Source: an uncultured Clostridia bacterium (GTDB taxonomy: Bacteria > Bacillota > Clostridia > Lachnospirales > CAG-274). From it: 10,135 nt of DNA. Position 1 is the stretch's first letter. Each line of letters begins with the position of its first letter. The stretch lies in the NCBI GenBank assembly GCA_947589405.1, contig CANQBT010000077.1:1-10135 (forward strand). The letters run 5' to 3'. Shown here one piece after another: positions 1-6,737 of the stretch. Both the position numbers and the translations under genes were made by a program. The notes under the pieces are model-generated. The model made no database searches and had not been told where the DNA came from. It saw only the letters and a list, made by a program, of their open reading frames with translations.

Positions 1-73
1 CCTGAAATATTTCAGAGGAAAATACTAAACGTGATATAATGCTGTTCTTTACAGCTTAATGCTCTGTAATATG

Positions 74-101
74 ATTATAACATTTTTACATAATTATTCA
101 A
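74..101 (-). promoter_or_regulatory. Candidate leftward sigma-A promoter
   Basis: On the minus strand the sequence reads TTGAAT (plus positions 96-101), a 16-nt spacer, then TATAAT (74-79) preceded by TGT, an extended -10 element. Transcription would start near position 67 and run out of the left edge of the window. The first transcribed bases include the GCTGT/ACAGC inverted repeat (41-55). The target gene is not visible. Confidence 0.5.
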
Positions 102-230
102 TATCAAGCACTAAATTGACATTTTTTACATTTAAACAGACTAAAAACTCAATATAAGTAACTTTATCTGCATAAAATACACCATAATAATTATATATTA
201 CTGGATAATACAATTTTTGTCAAAGGTTTT

Positions 231-270
231 TTCTGTATATTCACGTAAATTTTTCTGTACATTCACGTAA
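231..270. repeat. Two 18-bp direct repeats spaced by one 22-bp period
   Basis: TTCTGTATATTCACGTAA at 231-248 recurs as TTCTGTACATTCACGTAA at 253-270, with one mismatch. The start-to-start distance is 22 bp, about two helical turns, so a DNA-binding protein could contact both copies on one face. A third copy is not visible. Function is unknown: it could be an operator or a chance duplication in AT-rich DNA. Confidence 0.7.
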
Positions 271-354
271 TTTTTTTAATTTATTAAACCTCCCTTTGTT
301 TTGAGCTGTAAATTACTTTTCAATATTTAACTTTATATGAATTTTTCATAAAAA

Positions 355-384
355 TGTAGATTTTTATTTTTTTTGTGTTAAAAT
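355..384 (+). promoter_or_regulatory. Possible extended -10 promoter of the yibE-like gene
   Basis: TGTTAAAAT at 376-384 fits an extended -10 element (TGn plus TAAAAT). The best -35 at 18-nt spacing is poor (TGTAGA at 355-360), so recognition would rest on the extended -10. The start of transcription would fall near 391, about 60 nt before the TTG start codon. Confidence 0.35.
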
Positions 385-451
385 GAGGGGTGATGAGCAA
401 AAATGAATACAGACACATAAATAAACAAATATGGAAAGGAAGGAAAATAAA

Positions 452-1603
452 TTGAGCGACAGGTCATTTCAGAAATTGGTATACTTTGCAGTAATAATAT
501 TAAGCATAATATTTATATATGTCGGACACAAGCTTGCCGTAAGCGGTACAGACTACAAGCTTCTTTCAAACGAACAGAGCGATATTACAAATGTAGAAGC
601 TGAAGTACTGGCTATCCGTGAAGAAAACCACAACGAACAGACAGGTGACAGAGAAATATATTTCTCTGCAAAAATAAAGAACACAGGCGATGAAGTGATA
701 GGCGTACAGATAGTGAATGAAAACGACCCTACCGTAGCCGTAAAGCCTATTGAAGAAGGCGATAAGATACTTATGGACTGCTCTATTGACAATCAATGGC
801 AGTTTACCAATTACATAAGGACAAATGTACTTATAGGGCTTGGTATCATATTTGTGGCACTTCTCCTCTTTTTCGGCAGAGGCAAGGGCGTAAATACTCT
901 CGTATCGCTGTTTTTCACCTGTCTTGCAGTATTTGCGGTATTTATTCCCGCAGTTATAGCAGGTAAGAACATATATGTATGGTCTATCGCAATATGCGTA
1001 TACACTATCCTTATGACACTTCTTATAGTAAACGGCCTTAACATAAAGTCCGTCATGGCGATCACAGGCTGTACAGGCGGAGTTATAATTGCAGGCATTA
1101 TCACCGTCATAATGAACCGCCTCCTTAACTGGAACGGTCTTATGGACGCAGATACTCAAAGGCTTATACTGGAGCTTCCCGATATTGATCTGCTGGGCAT
1201 TATATTCGCTTCCGTTACAATAGGCGCTATGGGCGCCGTTATGGACGTTGCAATGAGCATGAGCTCTTCTCTTCACGAGCTTAAAATAAAGGTGGGCAAA
1301 ATGAGTCCTACAGAGCTTTACAAAAGCGGTATGGTAATAGGCCGTGACATGATGGGTACTATGGCAAATACTCTTGTACTTGCATACATAGGAAGCGCTA
1401 TGGCTACTACCGTGCTTCAGATATTGTACAACAGCTCTCTTGAAGAGCTTCTCAACAAGGAAAGAATCATTATGGAAATAATGCAGGCTCTTGTGGGAAG
1501 TCTGGGCATACTTCTTACCATACCTTTTACGGCTATTATTTGCGGAATATGGTACCAGAAAATAGGCGTTAAGAGAAAAAGACACATTTCTTCTGTCGAA
1601 TAA
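452..1603 (+). CDS. YibE/F-family multi-pass membrane protein
   Basis: The product is a 383-residue membrane protein resembling the YibE/F-like family (Pfam YibE_F), common in Firmicutes and of uncertain transport or membrane function. Numbering from the TTG start, one N-terminal membrane segment (about 8-26) is followed by an extracytoplasmic domain of roughly 95 residues. About seven further hydrophobic segments follow (near 123-142, 148-169, 173-193, 201-221, 248-268, 303-323, 346-366). The Gly/Ala/Met/Ser-rich stretch at about 258-277 (GAMGAVMDVAMSMSSS) is typical of the family. I chose TTG at 452 because AAAGGAAGG lies 8 nt upstream (ends 443), while the in-frame ATG at 431 has no ribosome binding site and would contain that Shine-Dalgarno inside its own coding region. 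The gene lies upstream of ftsH but is separated from it by 96 nt and a promoter, so the two are probably separate units. The family call is from sequence recall, without a search. Confidence 0.82.
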   Translation: MSDRSFQKLVYFAVIILSIIFIYVGHKLAVSGTDYKLLSNEQSDITNVEAEVLAIREENHNEQTGDREIYFSAKIKNTGDEVIGVQIVNENDPTVAVKPIEEGDKILMDCSIDNQWQFTNYIRTNVLIGLGIIFVALLLFFGRGKGVNTLVSLFFTCLAVFAVFIPAVIAGKNIYVWSIAICVYTILMTLLIVNGLNIKSVMAITGCTGGVIIAGIITVIMNRLLNWNGLMDADTQRLILELPDIDLLGIIFASVTIGAMGAVMDVAMSMSSSLHELKIKVGKMSPTELYKSGMVIGRDMMGTMANTLVLAYIGSAMATTVLQILYNSSLEELLNKERIIMEIMQALVGSLGILLTIPFTAIICGIWYQKIGVKRKRHISSVE

Positions 1604-1619
1604 GAAAATTTATTTTGTA

Positions 1620-1648
1620 TTGAATTATATTTTGTTTTATGGTATCAT
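1620..1648 (+). promoter_or_regulatory. Sigma-A promoter of ftsH
   Basis: TTGAAT (1620-1625), a 17-nt spacer and TATCAT (1643-1648) with an upstream TG (1640-1641) make a good extended -10 promoter. The predicted start is near 1655, giving a leader of about 45 nt that contains the Shine-Dalgarno TAAGGAGGT at 1685-1693. No terminator hairpin is visible between the yibE-like stop and this promoter, so some readthrough from upstream is possible. Confidence 0.6.
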
Positions 1649-1699
1649 TAATAAATATGAATTACATAAGGGTAAGCCTTTATTTAAGGAGGTCACATT

Positions 1700-3592
1700 T
1701 TGAAAAAAAGTTTTCTGAGAAGCATAGTTATGTATATTGTAATATTCACTATTATAATCATAGCTGTTGCTTTGGCTAAAAATATGAATAACATTGCCGG
1801 CAGTATAGAACGCCCTGCCTACAATGATATGATCACTCAGATAGTAAACGATCAGGTTGTTTCTGTTGAAATACAGCGTTCCTCTGATGTAAGCAATTCC
1901 GGCATTGCCTATGTCCGTCCTAAGGAAGGGGAGCCTTACAGCGTAAGCATACCGAATATGGACAGCTTTGTGGACATACTCAACAACGCTGCCGTTTCCA
2001 ATAATGTGAAGGTCATTACGGTAGAGCCTTCTCGTGCAGGCAGCACTATGTCTATTATATTCACTATTATTACCATTATAATAATAGGCGCTCTTATATT
2101 TATGATGTTCCAGCAGTTCAGAGGAGGAGCCGGCGGCGGTAAGGTAATGAACTTTGGCAGAGCCAGAGCAAGGCTTCTCAGCGAAACCGACAAAAAGGTG
2201 ACATTTAAAGATGTTGCAGGTCTTGAGGAGGAAAAGGCTGAGGTAGAAGAGGTCGTGGAATTTCTAAAACAACCACGTAAGTTTATAGATATAGGTGCCA
2301 GAATACCTAAGGGCATGCTTATGGTAGGTCCTCCGGGTACAGGCAAGACTCTTCTTGCAAAGGCTATAGCAGGTGAAGCAGGCGTGCCCTTTTTCTCAAT
2401 TTCAGGCTCCGATTTTGTTGAAATGTTCGTTGGCGTAGGCGCATCAAGAGTCAGGGATCTCTTCGATCAAGCCAAGAAGAATACGCCATGTCTTGTGTTT
2501 ATAGATGAAATAGACGCTGTAGGTCGTAAGAGAGGTGCAGGCTTAGGCGGCGGCCATGACGAAAGAGAGCAGACTCTTAATCAGCTTCTTGTAGAAATGG
2601 ACGGCTTTGGCGTAAATGAAGGCATTATAATAATGGCGGCTACAAACCGCCCGGATATTCTGGATCCCGCTCTTTTAAGGCCGGGACGCTTTGACAGACA
2701 GATATTTGTAGGCACTCCCGATGTAAAGGGAAGAGAGGAAATACTTAAGGTACACTCTCAGGGCAAAAAAATGGGTCCCGATGTAGATCTTAACGAAATA
2801 GCAAAGACCACTCAGGGCTTTACAGGCGCCGATCTTGAGAATCTTCTGAACGAAGCGGCTCTTTTGGCTGCAAGGCATAATCAGAAGATAATAACTCAAA
2901 AGGATATTAAGGATTCCTTTATAAAGGTAGCTCTCGGTACGGAAAAGAAATCAAGAGTGATCACGGAAAAGGAAAGAAAAATAACTGCCTACCACGAAGC
3001 AGGTCACGCTATTCTTTTTGAAAAGCTCCCTGATCTCAGTCCCGTGCACACAGTTTCTACTATACCTGTAGGACGTGCAGGCGGTTATACAATGCCTATG
3101 CCTGAGGAAAAGGGCTTTGAGTTCAGAAAAGAAATGGAACAGACAATTGTTGCTACCTTTGGCGGCAGAGTCGCAGAAAAGCTTGTGTTCAATGATTTTA
3201 CACAGGGCGCAAGCGGCGATATTGAGCAGGCTACAAAGCTTGCCCGTGTAATGGTAACAAGATATGGCATGAGCGACAAGCTTGGCCCTATACTTTACGG
3301 CGATGAAAATCACGATGTATTCTTAGGCAGAGATATTGGACACGGAAGAAATTACGGCGAAGAGATCGCAACCGAAATTGACGCTGAAATAAAGAGGATA
3401 ATAACAGAATCCTACAACAAGGCTACGGAGATCCTTTCATCGGATATGGACGCTCTCCACAGAACGGCAAAGCTCCTTATAGATAAGGAAAAGGTAACAG
3501 GCGACGAATTCAGAGATTGCCTTAACAAGACAGGCGCATATGCCGAAAAGCCTACTGAGGAAGAAAATAAAAAATCTGCGGAAGAGGAATAA
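1700..3592 (+). CDS. ftsH: ATP-dependent zinc metalloprotease FtsH
   Basis: FtsH is the membrane-anchored AAA+ protease that unfolds and degrades damaged membrane proteins and some regulators; it works as a hexamer facing the cytoplasm. The 630-residue length is normal. Two membrane segments (about 8-26 and 117-137) flank an extracytoplasmic domain. A Gly-rich linker (about 142-147) leads into the AAA module: Walker A GPPGTGKT (210-217), pore motif FVG (243-245), Walker B LVFIDE (265-270), and the second region of homology with the arginine-finger pair R327/R330 in RPGR. The protease domain has HEAGH (432-436) and the expected third zinc ligand D507 in GASGDIE. The C-terminal tail is Glu/Lys-rich. 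Translation starts at TTG (1700), 6-7 nt after a perfect TAAGGAGGT. The gene has its own promoter and is followed by the toxin-antitoxin module rather than by its usual nucleotide-metabolism or stress neighbours. Confidence 0.97.
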   Translation: MKKSFLRSIVMYIVIFTIIIIAVALAKNMNNIAGSIERPAYNDMITQIVNDQVVSVEIQRSSDVSNSGIAYVRPKEGEPYSVSIPNMDSFVDILNNAAVSNNVKVITVEPSRAGSTMSIIFTIITIIIIGALIFMMFQQFRGGAGGGKVMNFGRARARLLSETDKKVTFKDVAGLEEEKAEVEEVVEFLKQPRKFIDIGARIPKGMLMVGPPGTGKTLLAKAIAGEAGVPFFSISGSDFVEMFVGVGASRVRDLFDQAKKNTPCLVFIDEIDAVGRKRGAGLGGGHDEREQTLNQLLVEMDGFGVNEGIIIMAATNRPDILDPALLRPGRFDRQIFVGTPDVKGREEILKVHSQGKKMGPDVDLNEIAKTTQGFTGADLENLLNEAALLAARHNQKIITQKDIKDSFIKVALGTEKKSRVITEKERKITAYHEAGHAILFEKLPDLSPVHTVSTIPVGRAGGYTMPMPEEKGFEFRKEMEQTIVATFGGRVAEKLVFNDFTQGASGDIEQATKLARVMVTRYGMSDKLGPILYGDENHDVFLGRDIGHGRNYGEEIATEIDAEIKRIITESYNKATEILSSDMDALHRTAKLLIDKEKVTGDEFRDCLNKTGAYAEKPTEEENKKSAEEE

Positions 3593-3599
3593 ATTGTAC

Positions 3600-3628
3600 T
3601 TGATATGTAACGACAAATGCGTTACAAT
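3600..3628 (+). promoter_or_regulatory. Promoter of the toxin-antitoxin operon
   Basis: TTGATA (3600-3605), exactly 17 nt, then TACAAT (3623-3628): five of six consensus bases in each box. Transcription would start near 3635. The promoter begins 8 nt after the ftsH stop codon and its spacer is filled by a perfect inverted repeat. Confidence 0.65.
3606..3626. promoter_or_regulatory. Candidate autoregulatory operator (inverted repeat)
   Basis: TGTAACG (3606-3612) and CGTTACA (3620-3626) are perfect 7-bp arms around a 7-nt centre. The repeat starts directly after the -35 box and runs into the -10 box, so a bound repressor would block RNA polymerase. Ribbon-helix-helix antitoxins commonly repress their own operon through such palindromes. 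Assigning this site to the downstream antitoxin is inference from position. Confidence 0.6.
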
Positions 3629-3648
3629 AATAACAGGAGGTGTATTGT

Positions 3649-3951
3649 ATGGAAAAAACAATGACTTTGAATTTAAGAGTGAATCCTGCTGTTAAAAAAA
3701 GCGCCGAAGAGATATTGTCACGTCTTGGCTTGTCTATGTCAACGGCTATCGATATTTATTTAAGACAAATTTCTCTTACAGGAAGCATTCCGTTCCCCAT
3801 ATCCCTGCCAATGGCTCCTCCCGAGCTGAATATGGACCTTATGTCTAAAGAGGAGATCATTGAAAAGCTCAATAGAGGCTATGAGGATATAGAAAAAGGT
3901 AATTATCGTGAAGCAAAGGAAGTTTTTGCCGAATTTATGGAGAACCATTGA
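3649..3951 (+). CDS. RelB/DinJ-family antitoxin
   Basis: The 100-residue product resembles RelB/DinJ-type ribbon-helix-helix antitoxins, which bind the partner toxin and repress their own promoter. An N-terminal strand (about residues 4-11, TMTLNLRV) is followed by two helices (about 14-26 and 30-44), then the family-typical G-S-I-P-F-P segment (about 46-51). A Lys/Glu-rich, probably flexible C-terminal region (about 65-100) is likely the toxin-binding part. I chose ATG at 3649: AGGAGG lies at 3635-3640, 8 nt upstream. The in-frame GTG at 3640 would overlap that ribosome binding site and is unlikely. The gene stops one base before the toxin start, which suggests coupled translation. Its own promoter and palindromic operator sit just upstream. 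Family is recognised by pattern, and the exact subfamily is uncertain. Confidence 0.85.
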   Translation: MEKTMTLNLRVNPAVKKSAEEILSRLGLSMSTAIDIYLRQISLTGSIPFPISLPMAPPELNMDLMSKEEIIEKLNRGYEDIEKGNYREAKEVFAEFMENH

Positions 3952-3952
3952 T

Positions 3953-4264
3953 ATGAAGCGATATACTGTATTAATTACCGACGAAGCTCAGGCAGATATG
4001 GAGAATATTTATCTATATATTGCATATGAATTGCATTATCCGGAAACAGCCATGAAGCAGTATAAAAGAATTTCAGAAGAAATAAATAAACTGGATTTTT
4101 TCCCTGAAAGATACGGTATTATGGATTTTATCGGCGAAAATCAGAAACAACTGAGAAGAATGAAAACAGATAATTATTCTGTAATATATTGCATTATAGG
4201 GGATAGAGTTTATGTAACTAATGTACTGCATAGTGCTTCCGATCTTGCCGACAAACTAAATTAA
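3953..4264 (+). CDS. RelE/ParE-superfamily toxin
   Basis: The 103-residue basic protein fits the RelE/ParE toxin superfamily (Pfam ParE_toxin). Members either cleave mRNA at the ribosome (RelE-like) or poison DNA gyrase (ParE-like). The pattern is an N-terminal strand (RYTVLIT), a helical hairpin (about 10-47) ending in the conserved L-x-FFPER segment (47-53), then strands with RRMKTDNYSVIY (68-79), the R...NY.V.Y signature, and VYVTNVLH (86-93). The start ATG at 3953 lies one base after the antitoxin stop, with GGAG at 3939-3942. A longer in-frame start (GTG at 3908) would overlap the antitoxin by 15 codons and is less likely. The second half looks more ParE-like than YafQ-like, though the antitoxin looks DinJ-like, so the cellular target cannot be told from sequence. 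Confidence 0.83.
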   Translation: MKRYTVLITDEAQADMENIYLYIAYELHYPETAMKQYKRISEEINKLDFFPERYGIMDFIGENQKQLRRMKTDNYSVIYCIIGDRVYVTNVLHSASDLADKLN

Positions 4265-4274
4265 AAAATACACC

Positions 4275-4303
4275 TTGACATAATGCATTAAAGAATATAT
4301 AAT
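4275..4303 (+). promoter_or_regulatory. Consensus sigma-A promoter of thrS
   Basis: TTGACA (4275-4280), a 17-nt spacer and TATAAT (4298-4303) match the sigma-A consensus at all twelve positions. Transcription should start near 4310, at the beginning of the T-box leader. The -35 box begins 10 nt after the toxin stop codon. Confidence 0.85.
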
Positions 4304-4309
4304 GATAAT

Positions 4310-4545
4310 AATTTAAGGCTGTGATGAGGACAGTAGCTATGCAGAGCATTACAGAGAGAGATAAATTGCTGTGATTATCTTATGACTGCATTTGTGAAAA
4401 CCACCTCGGAGCCTGCTCTAATAAAGCACGGCTGACCCCGTTATCGGTCATAAAAGAGGCATAAATGCAATTAGGGTGGAACCACGGTAACTCGTCCCTT
4501 TGGGATGGGTTACCTTTTTTATTTATTTGAAAAGGAGTGTAAAAA
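4310..4545 (+). promoter_or_regulatory. Threonine T-box riboswitch (thrS leader)
   Basis: This leader RNA senses uncharged tRNA-Thr and lets transcription continue into thrS when threonine charging is low. Stem I is visible: GAGG (4326-4329) pairs with CCTC (4404-4407), ATGCAG (4339-4344) with CTGCAT (4386-4391), and AGATAA (4359-4364) with TTATCT (4375-4380). The internal specifier loop between the first two helices carries GAAA-ACC-A on its 3' side. The ACC codon at 4400-4402, followed by a purine, reads Thr. Stem III has GACC/GGTC arms around CCGTTATC (4434-4449). The T-box core AGGGTGGAACCACG (4473-4486) contains the tRNA acceptor-binding TGGA (4477-4480), and AGGG can pair with CCCT (4496-4499) to form the antiterminator. 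TGGA predicts U as the discriminator base of the cognate tRNA. Confidence 0.95.
4486..4520 (+). terminator. T-box-controlled intrinsic terminator
   Basis: Arms 4486-4498 and 4502-4514 form a 13-bp stem (two G-U pairs) with a TTT loop, followed by a run of T at 4515-4520. The 5' arm overlaps the end of the T-box core and includes the CCC used in the antiterminator, so the two structures are mutually exclusive, as the mechanism requires. Confidence 0.93.
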
Positions 4546-6450
4546 ATGGTAAATGTTACTTTGAAGGACGGCAGCAAAAAGGCCTATGAAAGCGGTACTA
4601 CTATACTGGAAATAGCCAAAGACCTAAGCGAAGGTCTTGCAAGAAATGCATGCTGCGGTATTATAAACGGCGATGTAGTCGATCTGAGAAAAGAGGTCAC
4701 AGAGGACTGTAATGTGGAAATATGCACATTTGATTCTCCCGAAGGCAAGAGAGCCTTCAGACATACATCTCATATACTTGCTCAGGCAGTAAAGAGATTA
4801 TACCCTCAGGCTAAGCTGGCTATAGGTCCTTCTACAGAAGACGGCTTCTACTATGACTTTGACGATATTACATTCAATCCTGAGGATTTTGAAAAAATAG
4901 AGGCCGAAATGAAGAAAATAGTAAAGGAAAACCTGCCTTTAGAGAAATTTGAGCTTCCAAGAGCAGAAGCTATAAAGTTTATGGAGGAAAAGAACGAGCC
5001 ATATAAGGTAGAGCTTATAAACGACCTTCCCGAAGACGCTGTTATTTCATTCTACAGACAAGGTGAATTTACCGATCTCTGCGCAGGTCCTCACCTTATG
5101 AGCACAAAGCCCTGCAAGGCTATTAAGATAATGAGCGTTGCAGGTGCCTACTGGAGAGGAAGCGAAAAGAACAAGATGCTTGTTCGTCTTTATGCAACTG
5201 CCTATACTAAGGCTTCCGACCTTGAAGCATATATCAATATGCTTGAGGAGGCTAAAAAGAGAGATCACAGAAAGCTTGGCAAGGAGCTTGGTCTTTTCTG
5301 CCTTCTTGACGAGGGTCCCGGCTTCCCCTTCTTCCTTCCAAAGGGTATGGTATTAAAGAATACGCTTCTTGACTACTGGAGAGAGATACACAAAAAAGCA
5401 GGCTATGTTGAGATACAGACACCTATGATGCTCAACAGACAGCTGTGGGAGCGTTCAGGCCATTGGGATCACTACAAGGAAAATATGTACACTACAAAGA
5501 TAGATGATGTGGACTTTGCCATAAAGCCTATGAACTGTCCGGGCGGTATGCTTGTATATATGCAGGAGCCTCATTCCTACAGGGATCTGCCTATAAGAGC
5601 AGGTGAGATAGGTCTTGTACACCGTCATGAAAAAAGCGGTGCTCTTCACGGACTTATGAGAGTGCGCTGTTTCTCACAGGACGATGCCCATATATTCATG
5701 ATTCCCGACCAGATAAAGGACGAGATAAAGGGCGTTGTAGCCCTTATAGATCAGGTATATACTCTCTTTGGCTTCAATTATCATATTGAGCTTTCCACAA
5801 GACCTGAAAACTCTATGGGTTCAGATGAGGATTGGGAAAGAGCAACAGAGGGCTTAAAGGGCGCTCTTGACGACTTAGGAAGAGATTATGTCATAAATGA
5901 AGGCGACGGCGCTTTCTACGGTCCTAAGATAGACTTCCACTTAGAGGATTCACTTGGCAGAACATGGCAATGCGGTACTATACAGCTGGATATGCAGCTT
6001 CCTGAAAGATTTGAACTGGAATATACAGACAAGGACGGAGAAAAGAAACGCCCTGTTATGATACACAGAGTTTGCTTCGGCTCTATAGAAAGATTTATAG
6101 GTATCCTTATCGAACACTTTGCAGGTCACTTCCCTACATGGCTTGCTCCCGTACAGGTAAAGATACTTCCTATTTCAGACAAGTATGCCGACTATGCATC
6201 TGAGGTACAGTCAAAATTTGAGTCTGAGGGAATAAGAGTAGAAACAGACCACAGAGCTGAAAAGATAGGCTATAAAATAAGAGAAGCCAGAAATGAAAGA
6301 GTGCCTTATATAGTAGTAGTAGGCGAAAAAGAAGCCAACGACGGTACCCTTTCCGTAAGATGCAAGGCTGAGGATCTGGGTTCCTATGCCGTTGATGATT
6401 TCATCAAAGAGATCAAAGAGGAGATAAAGAATAAAAGCAAGAGGTGGTAA
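4546..6450 (+). CDS. thrS: Threonyl-tRNA synthetase
   Basis: ThrRS charges tRNA-Thr with threonine in the cytoplasm. The 634 residues include all usual parts: TGS domain (1-60), N2 editing domain (about 62-225), class II catalytic core (about 240-530) and anticodon-binding domain (about 535-634). The catalytic zinc ligands are C331 (in NCPGG), H382 (in DDAH) and H507 (in MIHR). Motif 2 (MRVRCFSQDD) and motif 3 (GSIERF, R516) are intact. In the editing domain C179 and H183 (DLCAGPH) are kept. The normally HxxxH pair reads H73-T-S-H76, one residue shorter than in E. coli (H73/H77) or B. subtilis (HSAAH). ATG 4546 has AAAGGAG 8 nt upstream. Expression is under the T-box leader, and the gene ends in its own terminator hairpin. 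Confidence 0.98.
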   Translation: MVNVTLKDGSKKAYESGTTILEIAKDLSEGLARNACCGIINGDVVDLRKEVTEDCNVEICTFDSPEGKRAFRHTSHILAQAVKRLYPQAKLAIGPSTEDGFYYDFDDITFNPEDFEKIEAEMKKIVKENLPLEKFELPRAEAIKFMEEKNEPYKVELINDLPEDAVISFYRQGEFTDLCAGPHLMSTKPCKAIKIMSVAGAYWRGSEKNKMLVRLYATAYTKASDLEAYINMLEEAKKRDHRKLGKELGLFCLLDEGPGFPFFLPKGMVLKNTLLDYWREIHKKAGYVEIQTPMMLNRQLWERSGHWDHYKENMYTTKIDDVDFAIKPMNCPGGMLVYMQEPHSYRDLPIRAGEIGLVHRHEKSGALHGLMRVRCFSQDDAHIFMIPDQIKDEIKGVVALIDQVYTLFGFNYHIELSTRPENSMGSDEDWERATEGLKGALDDLGRDYVINEGDGAFYGPKIDFHLEDSLGRTWQCGTIQLDMQLPERFELEYTDKDGEKKRPVMIHRVCFGSIERFIGILIEHFAGHFPTWLAPVQVKILPISDKYADYASEVQSKFESEGIRVETDHRAEKIGYKIREARNERVPYIVVVGEKEANDGTLSVRCKAEDLGSYAVDDFIKEIKEEIKNKSKRW

Positions 6451-6517
6451 TTGTCAGTACACCGCAGCAGGTATACACCATATCTCTAAATAAAAATTGA
6501 TATAAGAAGCATAGAAT

Positions 6518-6560
6518 AAAGCTGCCGCAATGCACAAAACAGCATATGCGTGCAGCTTTT
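6518..6560 (+). terminator. Intrinsic terminator of thrS
   Basis: AAAGCTGC (6518-6525) pairs with GCAGCTTT (6552-6559), and CGCAATGC (6526-6533) pairs with 6542-6550 apart from one bulged A. A T bulge at 6551 separates the two helices and the loop is ACAAAACA. The stem ends in TTTT. The T run is short, but the 16-bp helix 68 nt after the thrS stop makes a good rho-independent terminator. Confidence 0.75.
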
Positions 6561-6663
6561 CTAGTGAAAACATTAAACAAACGTTCCGTGTTTTATAATG
6601 CCAAAGAGGTTTTCGTGTTAAATTTTTGTTTAGTGGAGTATCGACTTTTGCTTGTCGCTTTAC

Positions 6664-6737
6664 GACCCTTCCACCATTTCAAACAACTGTTTGAAATGGT
6701 CCCCCTCCCCTCCGACGCCCTACGGGCTAGGGGAGGC
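6664..6737 (-). repeat. Palindromic repeat element, copy A
   Basis: ACCATTTCAAACA (6673-6685) and TGTTTGAAATGGT (6688-6700) form a perfect 13-bp palindrome with a two-base centre. Next to it, CCTCCCCT (6704-6711) pairs with AGGGGAGG (6729-6736) and encloses a small GCCC/GGGC hairpin (6717-6727). Read on the minus strand the order is C-rich hairpin, second hairpin, then GGAAGGGTCG ending at 6664. This matches copy B in architecture, so copy A is placed on the minus strand. It is probably a small interspersed non-coding repeat. Mobility is not shown. Confidence 0.65.

Larger units (their letters stand above)
1..451. other. AT-rich intergenic region upstream of the yibE-like gene
   Basis: No gene longer than a few dozen codons can be supported here. 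The stretch is strongly AT-rich. It holds a 14-bp perfect palindrome (2-15, CTGAAATATTTCAG), a small inverted repeat (GCTGT at 41-45, ACAGC at 51-55), a good leftward promoter (74-101), two near-identical 18-bp direct repeats (231-248 and 253-270), and a weak extended -10 box (376-384) in front of the yibE-like gene. The layout suggests a divergent promoter region, with an unseen gene to the left on the minus strand. That is inference, because no coding sequence for it lies in the window. Confidence 0.6.

Noticed and set aside
116..144. Plus-strand promoter from a perfect TTGACA at 116-121
   Set aside because: No acceptable -10 box lies 15-19 nt downstream; the best hexamer matches only about three of six bases.
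170..300. Minus-strand gene start after an AGGGAGG-like site (about 287-295)
   Set aside because: There is no start codon at proper spacing, the open frames are only about 22-24 codons, and the translation mainly reflects the direct repeats.
431..433. ATG as the start of the yibE-like gene
   Set aside because: It has no ribosome binding site, whereas TTG 452 has AAAGGAAGG at ideal spacing inside what would otherwise be coding sequence.
566..1585. 339-codon minus-strand open frame opposite the yibE-like gene
   Set aside because: It is a Tyr/His/Cys-rich shadow of the real membrane protein gene with no recognisable domain.
3640..3642. GTG as the antitoxin start
   Set aside because: Its first base is the last G of the AGGAGG ribosome binding site that serves ATG 3649.
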